Of a stretch of DNA of 13,875 nucleotides, positions 1 through 8,523 are shown one piece after another. This DNA is from Parashewanella sp049608225. GTDB taxonomy: Bacteria; Pseudomonadota; Gammaproteobacteria; Enterobacterales; Shewanellaceae. Position 1 is the first letter of the stretch. Every line of letters starts with the position of its first letter. The notes under the pieces were generated by a model, which worked only from the letters and a program-made list of their open reading frames with translations, made no database searches and was not told the origin of the DNA. The DNA lies in NCBI GenBank assembly GCA_049608225.1, contig JBMYXI010000075.1, positions 1-13,875 of the forward strand, given 5' to 3'. The position numbers were made by a program, and so were the translations under genes.

Positions 1-1042
1 GTTTGGTAGTAATGCACCTGGTGATGTAACGTTGGCAAGAGGGTTAACTGGCAAATACGCAAATAAACTGGCTGCGATTATTGGTGGACACTCGCAAAAT
101 TTAACCTGTACCAATGACTACACACCAGGCGGAGCGTGCACTCCGGATAGACAAAATAATACCTATATATTTCAAGCGGGTGATTGGGGGAAATACGTAG
201 GAAGAGCCGACTTTGAGTATTTTAATAATACCTTACGAATGGTCAATTATCGTTTAATTCCTGTTAATTTAGAAGTTGATAATAAAGTCGTAGGCGATCC
301 AGTCACGCCTGATGTCACCACGCAAGAACTGCTTCGTCCTTATCAAACCAGAGGGCAAAATGAGTTGAACCGTCCGATAGCGACAACCACAGTTGCATTG
401 CAAGGGGATCGAACCCCTGTTCGCAGTCAGCAAACCAATTTGGGTAAATTTATTGCAGCGGCTCAGCGGCAATCACAACGAGCTAATTTCGCGGTGATGA
501 ATTCTGGTGGAGTTCGAGCCTCTATTGCTGCGGGTCAGGTGACTACTCGCGATGTTCGCACTGTGCAACCGTTCGAAAATGAAGTGTATAAAGTGACAAT
601 GACGGGAGCTGACATCAAAAGATATTTAGGTACCGTTGCAAGTATTCAAGCAGGTTCGGGAGGTTACCCACAGTTTTATGGTCTTAAAATGACCATAAAT
701 TGCACCTCTCGCAGTGTGGACAATGTGCAGATCAGAAATGCTGGTGATGATGACACATATCAAAATCTTGTCGACGCGACACAGTACACCTTTACTGTTC
801 CAAGTTTTAGCGCGTCAGGCGGTGACAGTTATCCGAGACTCACAGGCAGTAATGCCGTATTCCCGAATGCTGAGGTTGATACTTCTCAAGGTATTATTGA
901 TTGGGTTGCCTTGTCCGATTTCTTTAAATCAGAAGCGGCAAAAAACAATGGCACTGTAAATCTTTCTCCATTCGCGCCTGTTGATAGTGATTTAGTTTAT
1001 GAACAAAGCAGTTCAGATCAGGCTTGTGTTGTGCCCAGTTAA
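1..1042 (+). CDS. ushA: UshA-like periplasmic 5'-nucleotidase / UDP-sugar hydrolase, 3' part
   Basis: The gene is cut by the left edge: the frame is open from base 2 and no start is needed inside the window, because the first residues (FGSNAPGDV) align with the middle of the complete paralogue downstream. What remains is the end of the metallophosphatase domain (GGHSQN, with the His and Gln metal ligands of the family), the two cysteines that match the E. coli UshA disulfide, the WGKYVGRADFE stretch, and the whole C-terminal nucleotide-binding domain (NSGGVR, QPFENEV, SFSASGGDSYP). UshA enzymes hydrolyse nucleotides and UDP-sugars in the periplasm for salvage. The base-stacking Phe residues and the GGD Asp are kept, but the pocket reads QPFEN where QPFGN is usual, and SFSASGGDS where xFNAxGGDG is usual. 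Nucleoside preference may therefore differ from the neighbour. A terminator follows the stop, so it is probably transcribed separately from the second copy. NadN is a less likely alternative name. Confidence 0.93.
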   Translation, partial: FGSNAPGDVTLARGLTGKYANKLAAIIGGHSQNLTCTNDYTPGGACTPDRQNNTYIFQAGDWGKYVGRADFEYFNNTLRMVNYRLIPVNLEVDNKVVGDPVTPDVTTQELLRPYQTRGQNELNRPIATTTVALQGDRTPVRSQQTNLGKFIAAAQRQSQRANFAVMNSGGVRASIAAGQVTTRDVRTVQPFENEVYKVTMTGADIKRYLGTVASIQAGSGGYPQFYGLKMTINCTSRSVDNVQIRNAGDDDTYQNLVDATQYTFTVPSFSASGGDSYPRLTGSNAVFPNAEVDTSQGIIDWVALSDFFKSEAAKNNGTVNLSPFAPVDSDLVYEQSSSDQACVVPS

Positions 1043-1071
1043 TAGCTGATGACATACTATTGTCAATCTCG

Positions 1072-1099
1072 AGGCTTTTCTATTATGAAAGGCCTTTTT
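1072..1099 (+). terminator. Rho-independent terminator after the first ushA-like gene
   Basis: A 9-bp stem (1072-1080 with 1087-1095, one G-U pair) closes a 6-nt loop and runs into five T residues at 1095-1099. It lies 30 nt after the stop codon of the upstream nucleotidase, in the expected orientation. It should separate that transcript from the second nucleotidase gene. Confidence 0.8.
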
Positions 1100-1226
1100 A
1101 ATGATTTTGATAATGGAAAGGCTTTTTCTTTAGTCAATCAATTGTTGCGATTTTGCTCTTTGCTGATAAAGTGTCGACCTCGCAGCAAATAAGACTGTGA
1201 TATTCGTCACGAATACAACAAAAATG

Positions 1227-1232
1227 AGAAGG
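1227..1232 (+). promoter_or_regulatory. Shine-Dalgarno site that fixes the second ushA-like start
   Basis: AGAAGG lies 9 nt before the ATG at 1242. Two upstream in-frame candidates (GTG at 1197, ATG at 1224) lack a comparable site. They would also add a charged 15-residue leader (including KMRRS) in front of the hydrophobic export segment. The ATG at 1242 is therefore preferred. Confidence 0.65.
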
Positions 1233-1241
1233 TCGGCAAGT

Positions 1242-3011
1242 ATGAGCGTGAACTTAGTGAGAGGATTTCTTGGATTATCCTTTTTATTTTCGGTGATATT
1301 TTTAAGCTACAAACATTATCAAGTACGGGATGTTCCCCAATGTGAAGACTTCGGTACAGAATGTTTAAAGTTTACCATTATCCACACCAATGATAATCAC
1401 GGTCGTTTTTGGCATAACAAGCATAAAGAGTATGGTATGCCTGCCAGAGCAACCTTGATCAAATCAATTCGCAAAGAAGTGGAAGCGCAAGGTAATAAAG
1501 TCATTTTGTTATCGGGTGGAGACATTAACACAGGTGTGCCAGAGTCTGATCTGCAAGATGCAGTGCCAGATTTTATTGGCATGAATATGATGAACTATAG
1601 TGCCATGGCTGTGGGTAATCATGAATTTGATAACGAGCTAAGTGTACTTGAAATGCAACGTAACTTGGCTAAGTTTCCAATGCTGTCTGCTAATATCTAT
1701 AAAACAATCGCTACAGAAGATGGCGAAAAACTGGTTCGGTATTTTGAGCCATATAAAGTGTTTAACGCTGGAAAACTGCGAATTGCCGTTATTGGCCTAA
1801 CCACTAAAGATACCGCTAAATTAGGTAATCCACAGTACATTAGTGGCCTCACATTCACCGATCCTTTGGTAGAAATTAAGAAAGTTATTAAACAAATCAA
1901 AACCAATAATGAAGCGGATTTAATCATGGCGGTAACGCATATGGGACACTTTATTATTGGAAAACATGGCAGTAATGCGCCAGGCGATGTCAGTTTAGCC
2001 CGTGGTTTACCAAAAGGGGATCTGCAAGCCATTATTGGTGGTCACTCTCAAAACCCTGTTTGTGTAGAGCCATTTTCGAACCGCTATTCAAATTTCAAAG
2101 CGGGTAAAAAGTGTGATCCAGATATTCAAAACGGCACCTTTATTATGCAAGCCCATGAATGGGGTAAGTATGTTGGTCGTGCGGATTTTGAATATTTTAA
2201 CGGTAAACTTCATCTTGCTGAATATCAACTTATTCCAGTAAACATGACAGAGTTTAGCTCACTAGGTGAGCGTAAATTTGTTGATGATGTTATCGAAGCA
2301 GATCCTGAGTTAACCGCTCGTCTAAAACCTTACCAAGATAAAGGCCAAGAGAAGCTGGATGTGCATATTGCGAAAATCAATGGCAAATTAGAAGGTGACC
2401 GCAAAGTCGTTCGTTTTCAACAAACCAATTTAGGTCATCTTATTGCGACAGCGCAAAAACAAGCTCATGCTGCGGATTTTGCAATAATGAACTCCGGTGG
2501 CGTTCGAGATTCCATTGATGAAGGAAACGTTGCATACCGAGACATTTTAACGGTTCAGCCTTTTGGTAATGAAGTGTATAAAATCACTATGAATGGAACC
2601 GATCTTACTGAATACTTAGGATTAGTTGCTTCTAATACCATAGCGTCAGGCGCTTATGCTCAAATTATTGATGTGAATATGAGTGTGAATTGTCGTACTC
2701 GTAAAGCGAAAATAAGCCAAATCAATGGGATGTCATTTGATAAGCAAGGAACCTATACTTTCACCATTCCTGGTTTTAATGCCGCTGGTGGTGATGGTTT
2801 CCCAATCCTAACGGGGACATCGAATCAATTCCCTGATGCGAAAGTGATAGATAACTCGGGCTTAACCGATGAGAAAGTGCTTTATCAATTTTTCAAAGAT
2901 AAGTCTGACAACAATACCAAAGTCATTGATGTCAGTGAATTTGAACCTCTAGTAGGTCAAATTGAATATAAACATAGTCGCGACGTTCGAGGCTGTAAAG
3001 CTGGATTTTAA
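1242..3011 (+). CDS. ushA: UshA-like 5'-nucleotidase / UDP-sugar hydrolase, complete, tandem paralogue
   Basis: This 589-aa protein carries the full UshA architecture. Residues 8-22 are hydrophobic (an export signal or uncleaved anchor; no clear AxA cleavage site or lipobox). The metallophosphatase domain follows: D51 and H53 in HTNDNHG, D94 in GGD, N126-H127-E128 with D130 in GNHEFD, H233 in THMGH, and H268/Q270 in GGHSQ. These match the dimetal ligands and the catalytic His/Asp pair of the family. Two Cys after GGHSQ match the E. coli UshA disulfide. The C-terminal nucleotide-binding domain keeps NSGGVR (R422), QPFGN (F441, N443) and GFNAAGGDG (F512, D518), the canonical pocket. The expected role is hydrolysis of extracytoplasmic nucleotides and UDP-sugars to nucleosides and phosphate for uptake. 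It lies 199 nt after a close paralogue and converges with an MFS gene. The N-terminus suggests an inner-membrane-tethered form facing the periplasm, but that is inference. The function call is strong; in vivo substrate is not determined. Confidence 0.93.
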   Translation: MSVNLVRGFLGLSFLFSVIFLSYKHYQVRDVPQCEDFGTECLKFTIIHTNDNHGRFWHNKHKEYGMPARATLIKSIRKEVEAQGNKVILLSGGDINTGVPESDLQDAVPDFIGMNMMNYSAMAVGNHEFDNELSVLEMQRNLAKFPMLSANIYKTIATEDGEKLVRYFEPYKVFNAGKLRIAVIGLTTKDTAKLGNPQYISGLTFTDPLVEIKKVIKQIKTNNEADLIMAVTHMGHFIIGKHGSNAPGDVSLARGLPKGDLQAIIGGHSQNPVCVEPFSNRYSNFKAGKKCDPDIQNGTFIMQAHEWGKYVGRADFEYFNGKLHLAEYQLIPVNMTEFSSLGERKFVDDVIEADPELTARLKPYQDKGQEKLDVHIAKINGKLEGDRKVVRFQQTNLGHLIATAQKQAHAADFAIMNSGGVRDSIDEGNVAYRDILTVQPFGNEVYKITMNGTDLTEYLGLVASNTIASGAYAQIIDVNMSVNCRTRKAKISQINGMSFDKQGTYTFTIPGFNAAGGDGFPILTGTSNQFPDAKVIDNSGLTDEKVLYQFFKDKSDNNTKVIDVSEFEPLVGQIEYKHSRDVRGCKAGF

Positions 3012-3017
3012 GCGAAC

Positions 3018-3044
3018 GGGTAGATGAAAGGTTTTCATCTACCC
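3018..3044. terminator. Strong hairpin between convergent genes, no T-tract
   Basis: A perfect 12-bp stem (3018-3029 with 3033-3044) with a 3-nt loop sits in the 45-nt gap between the nucleotidase and MFS stop codons. On the plus strand it is followed by A residues, and on the minus strand by GTTCGC, so neither direction has the U-run of a classical intrinsic terminator. It may instead protect 3' ends or act in a factor-assisted way; the terminator label is by position only. Confidence 0.5.
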
Positions 3045-3056
3045 AAAAATAACTGT

Positions 3057-4256
3057 CTAGCGTTCCTTGCTCACTCTTACTTGCCAATATTGCAAAATCG
3101 CCACAGAAGTAATAGTGAGTAACATTAATACTGAGAAAGGCACCGCAGTTCCGGTATAAAATAAAGCAAGTATTGGCCCAGCTAACGCACCACAGCCGAA
3201 ACGTAACGTCCCAATCACTGCCGTTGCGGTACCTGTTTCTTGTTTAAACTTTAACAATACAATGGCATCACAGCTGACAGACATAATCCCCATTGATGCC
3301 ATTAGTGGCATAAGAAACATCATAGTGTAGCCATAGCTTAAGCCAAAATAGTTCACGAAAACCAAGCCTAAAGCAGTAATCATCGCGATGGCGGTTGCAG
3401 CATAAAGCATACGTTTAGCACCAAACTTAGGTGATAAGCGAGTATTGATGATATTGGCTGCCATCAAGGAACCCACATTGAGACTGAATACGATGGCGAA
3501 TAAACTTTTGCTTAAGCCGAACACTTCCATAAATACAAATGATGACGCAGTTAAGTAGCTGAAAAAGGCGAATGATGTCAGTACCCCACTGAAAATGTAC
3601 GCTTTTACGCCTGTTTGAGTGAAAACGGTTTTATAAGCACCGAAAAACGATTTTTGAGTTCTAACCGTTTTATCTTTGTCGGTCGACATCTTTAACTGCC
3701 AAAACACCAGAACGAGCATCACTAATGCATAAATACTGAGTAGACGAAAGATCCAGTGCCAATCACTTACTCCCAATACTAGCGTCCCTAATGTTGGTGC
3801 GATCAAGGGTGCAATCATCATGATCAAACTGACATAGGACATACCTTTTGAGGTATTTTCTTTATAGACTTCTTTGATATAACCGGGCACAACAACGGTT
3901 GCCGCTGAGCCAATAAACGCTTGTAAAAACCGTAAAATAAAAAAACTCTCAACAGATTCACAAACGCTGAGCCAAAAGCTAATAATAGTAAACCCTGTTA
4001 ATCCAAAAATAACTAAAGGTCGTCTTCCTAGCCTGTCTGCTAAATAACCAAAACACATCATGCCTAAACCATAACCGGCTAAGTAGGTACTCAGAGATTG
4101 CTGGATGATGGTAACGTCGGTCGAAAAATACCGTGCAATGTCTTCCAATGCAGGAAGATACATATCAATAGCAAGTGGCGTGATAGCAACAATTGCGGCT
4201 AACATTGGCACCAATATGTTTTTTGGCAATTGGGTTTCAGGCAAAGTTTGTTTCAT
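3057..4256 (-). CDS. Bcr/CflA-family MFS multidrug exporter
   Basis: This 399-aa protein has the length and 12-helix hydrophobicity pattern of drug:H+ antiporters of the Bcr/CflA subfamily of the major facilitator superfamily. TM1 ends in the subfamily-typical D31-M-Y-L-P-A-L. The cytoplasmic loop between TM2 and TM3 carries MFS motif A (G70-YLADRLGRR-79), and a PLIAPTLG stretch lies in the region where family members have their conserved proline-rich helix. It should sit in the inner membrane and export small hydrophobic compounds or metabolites using the proton gradient. Substrate cannot be read from sequence; relatives handle bicyclomycin, chloramphenicol, sulfonamides or cysteine. The chosen ATG gives a normal short cytoplasmic N-terminus. 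It faces the second nucleotidase gene convergently and is divergent from the large orphan gene. Two dyad sequences lie upstream. Confidence 0.9.
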   Translation of the reverse strand: MKQTLPETQLPKNILVPMLAAIVAITPLAIDMYLPALEDIARYFSTDVTIIQQSLSTYLAGYGLGMMCFGYLADRLGRRPLVIFGLTGFTIISFWLSVCESVESFFILRFLQAFIGSAATVVVPGYIKEVYKENTSKGMSYVSLIMMIAPLIAPTLGTLVLGVSDWHWIFRLLSIYALVMLVLVFWQLKMSTDKDKTVRTQKSFFGAYKTVFTQTGVKAYIFSGVLTSFAFFSYLTASSFVFMEVFGLSKSLFAIVFSLNVGSLMAANIINTRLSPKFGAKRMLYAATAIAMITALGLVFVNYFGLSYGYTMMFLMPLMASMGIMSVSCDAIVLLKFKQETGTATAVIGTLRFGCGALAGPILALFYTGTAVPFSVLMLLTITSVAILQYWQVRVSKER

Positions 4257-4329
4257 TCATTTCTCAAAGATAACAGCTGTTTCAGGAAGGCGTGGTATAA
4301 CTATTTAACTACTTGGTAATAAAAAAGAA

Positions 4330-4372
4330 AGTGCTGAGCACTAATACATCAATACCAAGGCTTAGTATTATA
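4330..4372 (-). promoter_or_regulatory. Candidate operator dyads and -10 box upstream of the MFS gene
   Basis: On the minus strand a TATAAT hexamer (4367-4372) overlaps an imperfect 19-bp palindrome (4351-4369; AATACCAAG-G-CTTAGTATT, one mismatched pair plus the centre base). A second, 13-bp palindrome, AGTGCT-G-AGCACT, lies at 4330-4342. A dyad over the -10/start region is where a repressor would sit. No good -35 is spaced correctly: the nearby TTGACA is only 4 nt from the -10. The promoter call is therefore weak, while the dyads themselves are plainly visible. The rest of the 265-nt intergenic region shows nothing I can name. Confidence 0.3.
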
Positions 4373-4521
4373 TACCTGTCAATTTCAAAAAAGCGTAATT
4401 ATTCAAACTGTTTTAAAAAATTTATTTATGTCGTGAGCGCAATATCAATGACTGCTATTCAGTATTAAGCAAGCCGGTTTAATTTATCATCTTATTGTTA
4501 TTATTTTGATTATTAAGAGTT

Positions 4522-7500
4522 ATGAGCCAAACTTGTGATAAAGTAAATGCATCGGTGTTGTACAGTGAGCGATATAGAGAACAACCTAATTTACTACAAG
4601 AAAAAGAAAAGAAGTGTCATGATATCGAGTTATTAATTGCAGGCTCATCGGAATATAAATTAAGGAATAAACAAGCTCAATGCGGCAAATCTCAATGGCA
4701 TCATGGTCAAGCATCAGTAAAAGCTGATAAGTCACATCAAAAAGCAATACCTCAAAGAAAAGCGCAAGTAAGACGGCAACCAGAACTACGGAAACTCGTA
4801 GACTTTTTCCCGACAATTCCTGCAAAAATAAAACAAGGTACACCTGAGCCTTGCAAAGTTGATGTTTTAGAGTCTGCTCGTCACGATTATTTTCTAGTGC
4901 CCGCACAAACTATGATCCGTCAATTAATGACTGTGGCTGATACTGGTATTAAAGATGAATGCATCACCAAGCTGTCCCAAGATATTTTAGGTTTATTTGA
5001 ACTATATAATCAAGACGATAAAAATGGGGAGACAAAATGGAGAGACCAGCGTAGACAATATATTATTGCTAACGTCATACCGGCTTATGTTGTAATGTTA
5101 AATCGATTCTATAAAGATTTTAACTCGCAACATACTTCATTGTTCATATCGGTGGATTGTCTTAATAAGATATTTTGTTTCGTCGAATTTTTAGATGAAT
5201 TAGATCCTTCTCATCAAGAGCTCTTAAGAAAAACCAAGCTACTTTATACAAGAAAAAGAAATGCATTATTGGAGTTAGCTTGTTTGTACTTTCGAACGAA
5301 TAATGATCGCTCCTATCATGATGTCACCAGAGAATTGAGGAGTTTTTTTAAATCCACACCGAGTCGCAATCATTTTTTTTGTGATGCAGAGTTAACTGAA
5401 TTAACGCACTTTAATCGCAGCAGGAAATCTGTTGAATCTCATGTTTTTTGTGCTGAAAAATATCCAAATATAACAGCTAAAAGCAGCTATTTTTCATTAA
5501 TCGTAAATGGAAAATATACGGAACTGGACAAATATTGCTTTACTCAGCAAGGCGGTGTTGATCAAGTTTACCTGCATTACTTGGTTCATCAAGCTAAGGT
5601 GGAATTGAAGTGGTACCTAAATGATATCTCTGTTGTCTCCTGCTGTTCGAGTCTTCATGCGTTAACGACGGTTCAAACGTTACGCACAGTCATTTCCAGT
5701 CGTCCTAATACGATTCTGCATCATCCGTCGTTGCTCCAAAGTTATAAGGAAGCAGTGTCTAATGCCATGCTCGCCTGTTTACTGAGAGTAGACGTTTGCA
5801 CTAGGGCTGCCGTTGTTCGAGATTTACAACAAATTCTATGCCTATCACAATTCGATAAGTTTGCTACTGCTGAGTGTCATCAACTGCTTGAAACAATGAG
5901 TCGCTCAGAGGAAATGAGTTTAGGCTGTCAAACGAAATTATCGTTAAGTTCGCAGTTACAAAGACTATTTGATCAATTTTTTGTGTTAATAAAAGCACGA
6001 GATGGGGAGCAAGCTATGATACTGGCAGTGCTATTATCTCGGCGTCGTCATCAATTCTCAGATACGATTGATCCGCAATATTTTGAACGGCTTTTTTGCC
6101 TGATTACTGAAGGGATCAGCCGGCTGTTTTTTAATAATATCATCGATGGATATAATCTCACGCCTCATTGCAATCATGACGATAAGCGCAGACTGGTTGA
6201 GTTTTACAAAGAATTTCAACCACTTTTTATGTCGCTTGCTCAACTTCGTGGATTATATGACAAAGCGACGCGATTTAAATTAGAGAAACTGGATAGTATT
6301 TTTTGTATGGCGTGGGAAATGGATTTAGCGGCCAGTTCCAGTTTGCACGCTTCGGTGCAAAGTGTAGAAAAAATATTGCAGTTACAGCAATTGATGCCTG
6401 TTGAGCATCTACGAGTTCACACTGTTAATGTTTTGCATACACGACTGATAACTATTTTTGAAGAGCAACAATGCGGTAAGCAGACATTGCCGCAAGCGAC
6501 GTTGCAATTGTTACTTAAGTTTGCTGATGATTTATTGGACTTATCTAATGAAAAAAGTACCGTTCCCCCTACTTGCAAGCAACAATTAAAGCAAGTCGCA
6601 GCAAGTATAAAAATAGATTTTTCACTCAAGGCTGAAACGGACCTTACTCGATTTCGAGAGCAGATTTTGGGGGGGCTTTGTCAGCCACGAGTTGCATATC
6701 TACTGAACTATTTTCCGGAACATCGAATTATTAAGCCACAAAGAGATTGTTTTCATGAAGTCGAGCGATTGCTTGGCTCTAATGATTTAGAGCAAGCGTT
6801 TCAGTGTTGGTGTCGATTAGAAACAATGGATGTACGTTTGACGCCTTGCTTTGAAACTACCGAAAGAGGTGAACTCAGAGTTTTATTTAATCGTCATGGG
6901 CAACAACTGTATCAGCAATTGTTAAAACCGTTGATGAACAAACTCAAGAGAAACGTGGCTAAAAAAAATGTGAGTGAGCAATCACAGCAAGAAAGGGCAG
7001 AGTTAAAAAAACAATTGTTGCGCTATCAACCGTTGCTACCGTTTGCTACACCGAGTCAACAAACCGCCGTTGGCAAACATTGTTGTCTGTTATACCAACC
7101 CGATCTATTGGCATTATCTAACTTTCAGATAACGGAACAGAATATTGCTGAGCTGCTCTCTTTTAAACAGCTGGTGTTTGATACTCATCCTAAATTTATC
7201 ACCGAACCAGTTGTTAATGCATTGCACGCTATTGCAGTGTTTTCATTTCAACATGATAAAAAAGAATGGTCTATTTCACTAACGGCATTAAATCAATGGG
7301 CAAGATTTCTGGCTTATCAACCGGAATACATTGACTTACCCTGCAATATCACAATAAAACTTTATGGTGCTATTAACTGGTTAAGCTATTTTGACTTATT
7401 GGCGTCACCACCGTTTTTAATGCCTTGTGCTACTCGGGTACTGCGCGTAAAGGATTTGATGGCATTGCAACATCATAAGCCGCAGCAAGCACAAAGTGAA

Positions 7501-8484
7501 CTGCCGCCTGTCATTGAGCCACTAGATGATAAAGATGATGACTTTCGTTCGGTGAGATCTGAACTCGATTTCGGTATTGAAACTCATACCGTGGCTACTA
7601 ATATCACGACCACTGTAACGAGTAAGGAAAAAGTTGAAATATGGCAGCAACAGATAGAAGCAGACAGATCATATGAACAAGAGTTACCCATGGAAATGAA
7701 CTCATTAATCAGTGAGTCAAATGAACATAATAGTGAGCTTAATTCACAATCTGAAGAGGATAGATCCTATTCAGACGATGGTGATATAGCGGATGAAGCA
7801 GAAGCCTGCACTGTTGATAAAAAAAACGAGTTGAAAGCTCAATCAATAGTGCTATCAGAGACGGAATCTGAACAGCCTAAGCAATCAGCAGAACCTATCT
7901 TAGCTGTACCTGTGGTAGAAAAAACAGCTGATATTGAGATTGCACCTAAGGTTGAAATGACACAAAGACCGGTAAAAAAAACATTGCTTCCAACGCCAAA
8001 ATTATACTATCCCATACAACAAGTGCCCAAACGTTTTACTACGTTAAGCTTAATACCAATCAACAAAAAAGGCAGAATGCTAGAATATAGAATAGAGAGC
8101 TCAAGGCAATATGAACTGCAAAAGCTTTTTACTAAAAACAGTCAAATACTCGATCAGTTAGATAAGGTGCTTGACTCCGATACTTTAAATGTAAACTCAT
8201 CTCAGATACAAAATGTCGACAGAAAAAATCTTATCGATTTACTAAGCCAGTTAGCCTGCTACTTCCCTAGCCCCCAAAGTTCAGAACATTTTATTTTACA
8301 GGGGTTAATAAAGACGTTTCTGGACAAAAGTAAATCTCAGATTTTATCCAAAGATAGTGGGGCTTGGAAAAGTTTAGATCAGGCTTTAGATTTTGCAGCA
8401 TCCTACCAAATACGACAAAAAAATTGGTTTTATTGTCACTCACTTTTATATATTAAAAACATGATGTTCATGAGAACTCTGTAG
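4522..8484 (+). CDS. Large cysteine-rich orphan protein, function unknown
   Basis: This is a 1320-aa protein that I do not recognise. It has no signal peptide and no convincing membrane helix, so it is probably cytoplasmic, or exported by a route that needs no N-terminal signal. Layout by eye: a Lys/Arg/Gln-rich N-terminus (about 1-110); a long, Leu/Gln-rich, probably all-helical body (about 120-980); an acidic, Ser/Glu/Asp-rich low-complexity linker (about 995-1150); and a small C-terminal domain (about 1160-1320) with helical character. It contains about 35 cysteines (near 2.7%), high for a bacterial cytosolic protein. They are scattered, with a few close pairs (CC at two places, CWC) and no CxxC zinc ribbon. 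EADRSY and EEDRSY recur 32 residues apart in the linker (Asp at 1048 and 1080). The ATG at 4522 has only a weak upstream AAGAG. The frame is uninterrupted over 3.9 kb, and a strong terminator follows the stop directly, so the gene is real. No catalytic motif was seen. Confidence 0.85.
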   Translation: MSQTCDKVNASVLYSERYREQPNLLQEKEKKCHDIELLIAGSSEYKLRNKQAQCGKSQWHHGQASVKADKSHQKAIPQRKAQVRRQPELRKLVDFFPTIPAKIKQGTPEPCKVDVLESARHDYFLVPAQTMIRQLMTVADTGIKDECITKLSQDILGLFELYNQDDKNGETKWRDQRRQYIIANVIPAYVVMLNRFYKDFNSQHTSLFISVDCLNKIFCFVEFLDELDPSHQELLRKTKLLYTRKRNALLELACLYFRTNNDRSYHDVTRELRSFFKSTPSRNHFFCDAELTELTHFNRSRKSVESHVFCAEKYPNITAKSSYFSLIVNGKYTELDKYCFTQQGGVDQVYLHYLVHQAKVELKWYLNDISVVSCCSSLHALTTVQTLRTVISSRPNTILHHPSLLQSYKEAVSNAMLACLLRVDVCTRAAVVRDLQQILCLSQFDKFATAECHQLLETMSRSEEMSLGCQTKLSLSSQLQRLFDQFFVLIKARDGEQAMILAVLLSRRRHQFSDTIDPQYFERLFCLITEGISRLFFNNIIDGYNLTPHCNHDDKRRLVEFYKEFQPLFMSLAQLRGLYDKATRFKLEKLDSIFCMAWEMDLAASSSLHASVQSVEKILQLQQLMPVEHLRVHTVNVLHTRLITIFEEQQCGKQTLPQATLQLLLKFADDLLDLSNEKSTVPPTCKQQLKQVAASIKIDFSLKAETDLTRFREQILGGLCQPRVAYLLNYFPEHRIIKPQRDCFHEVERLLGSNDLEQAFQCWCRLETMDVRLTPCFETTERGELRVLFNRHGQQLYQQLLKPLMNKLKRNVAKKNVSEQSQQERAELKKQLLRYQPLLPFATPSQQTAVGKHCCLLYQPDLLALSNFQITEQNIAELLSFKQLVFDTHPKFITEPVVNALHAIAVFSFQHDKKEWSISLTALNQWARFLAYQPEYIDLPCNITIKLYGAINWLSYFDLLASPPFLMPCATRVLRVKDLMALQHHKPQQAQSELPPVIEPLDDKDDDFRSVRSELDFGIETHTVATNITTTVTSKEKVEIWQQQIEADRSYEQELPMEMNSLISESNEHNSELNSQSEEDRSYSDDGDIADEAEACTVDKKNELKAQSIVLSETESEQPKQSAEPILAVPVVEKTADIEIAPKVEMTQRPVKKTLLPTPKLYYPIQQVPKRFTTLSLIPINKKGRMLEYRIESSRQYELQKLFTKNSQILDQLDKVLDSDTLNVNSSQIQNVDRKNLIDLLSQLACYFPSPQSSEHFILQGLIKTFLDKSKSQILSKDSGAWKSLDQALDFAASYQIRQKNWFYCHSLLYIKNMMFMRTL

Positions 8485-8516
8485 CAAAGAGCAACGCATT
8501 CGTTGCTCTTTGTTTT
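8485..8516 (+). terminator. Rho-independent terminator of the large orphan gene
   Basis: A perfect 12-bp stem (8485-8496 with 8501-8512), a 4-nt loop and four T residues (8513-8516) begin directly after the TAG stop. It also lies just past the end of the convergent CCGSCS gene. On the minus strand no T-run follows the stem, so action in that direction is less certain. Confidence 0.88.
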
Positions 8517-8523
8517 ATAGATA

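Noticed and set aside
1100..1145. GGAAAGGCTTTTTC segment as a second terminator in the inter-ushA gap
   Set aside because: It only partly mirrors the preceding stem. The hairpin at 1072-1099 fully accounts for termination.
1697..2032. 111-codon minus-strand frame
   Set aside because: Antisense to the conserved catalytic domain of the second UshA-like gene, with no family resemblance.
4586..4906. 106-codon minus-strand frame rich in Leu/Val
   Set aside because: Lies wholly antisense inside the large orphan gene. The hydrophobic composition is what antisense of Lys/Gln-rich coding gives; no start signals.
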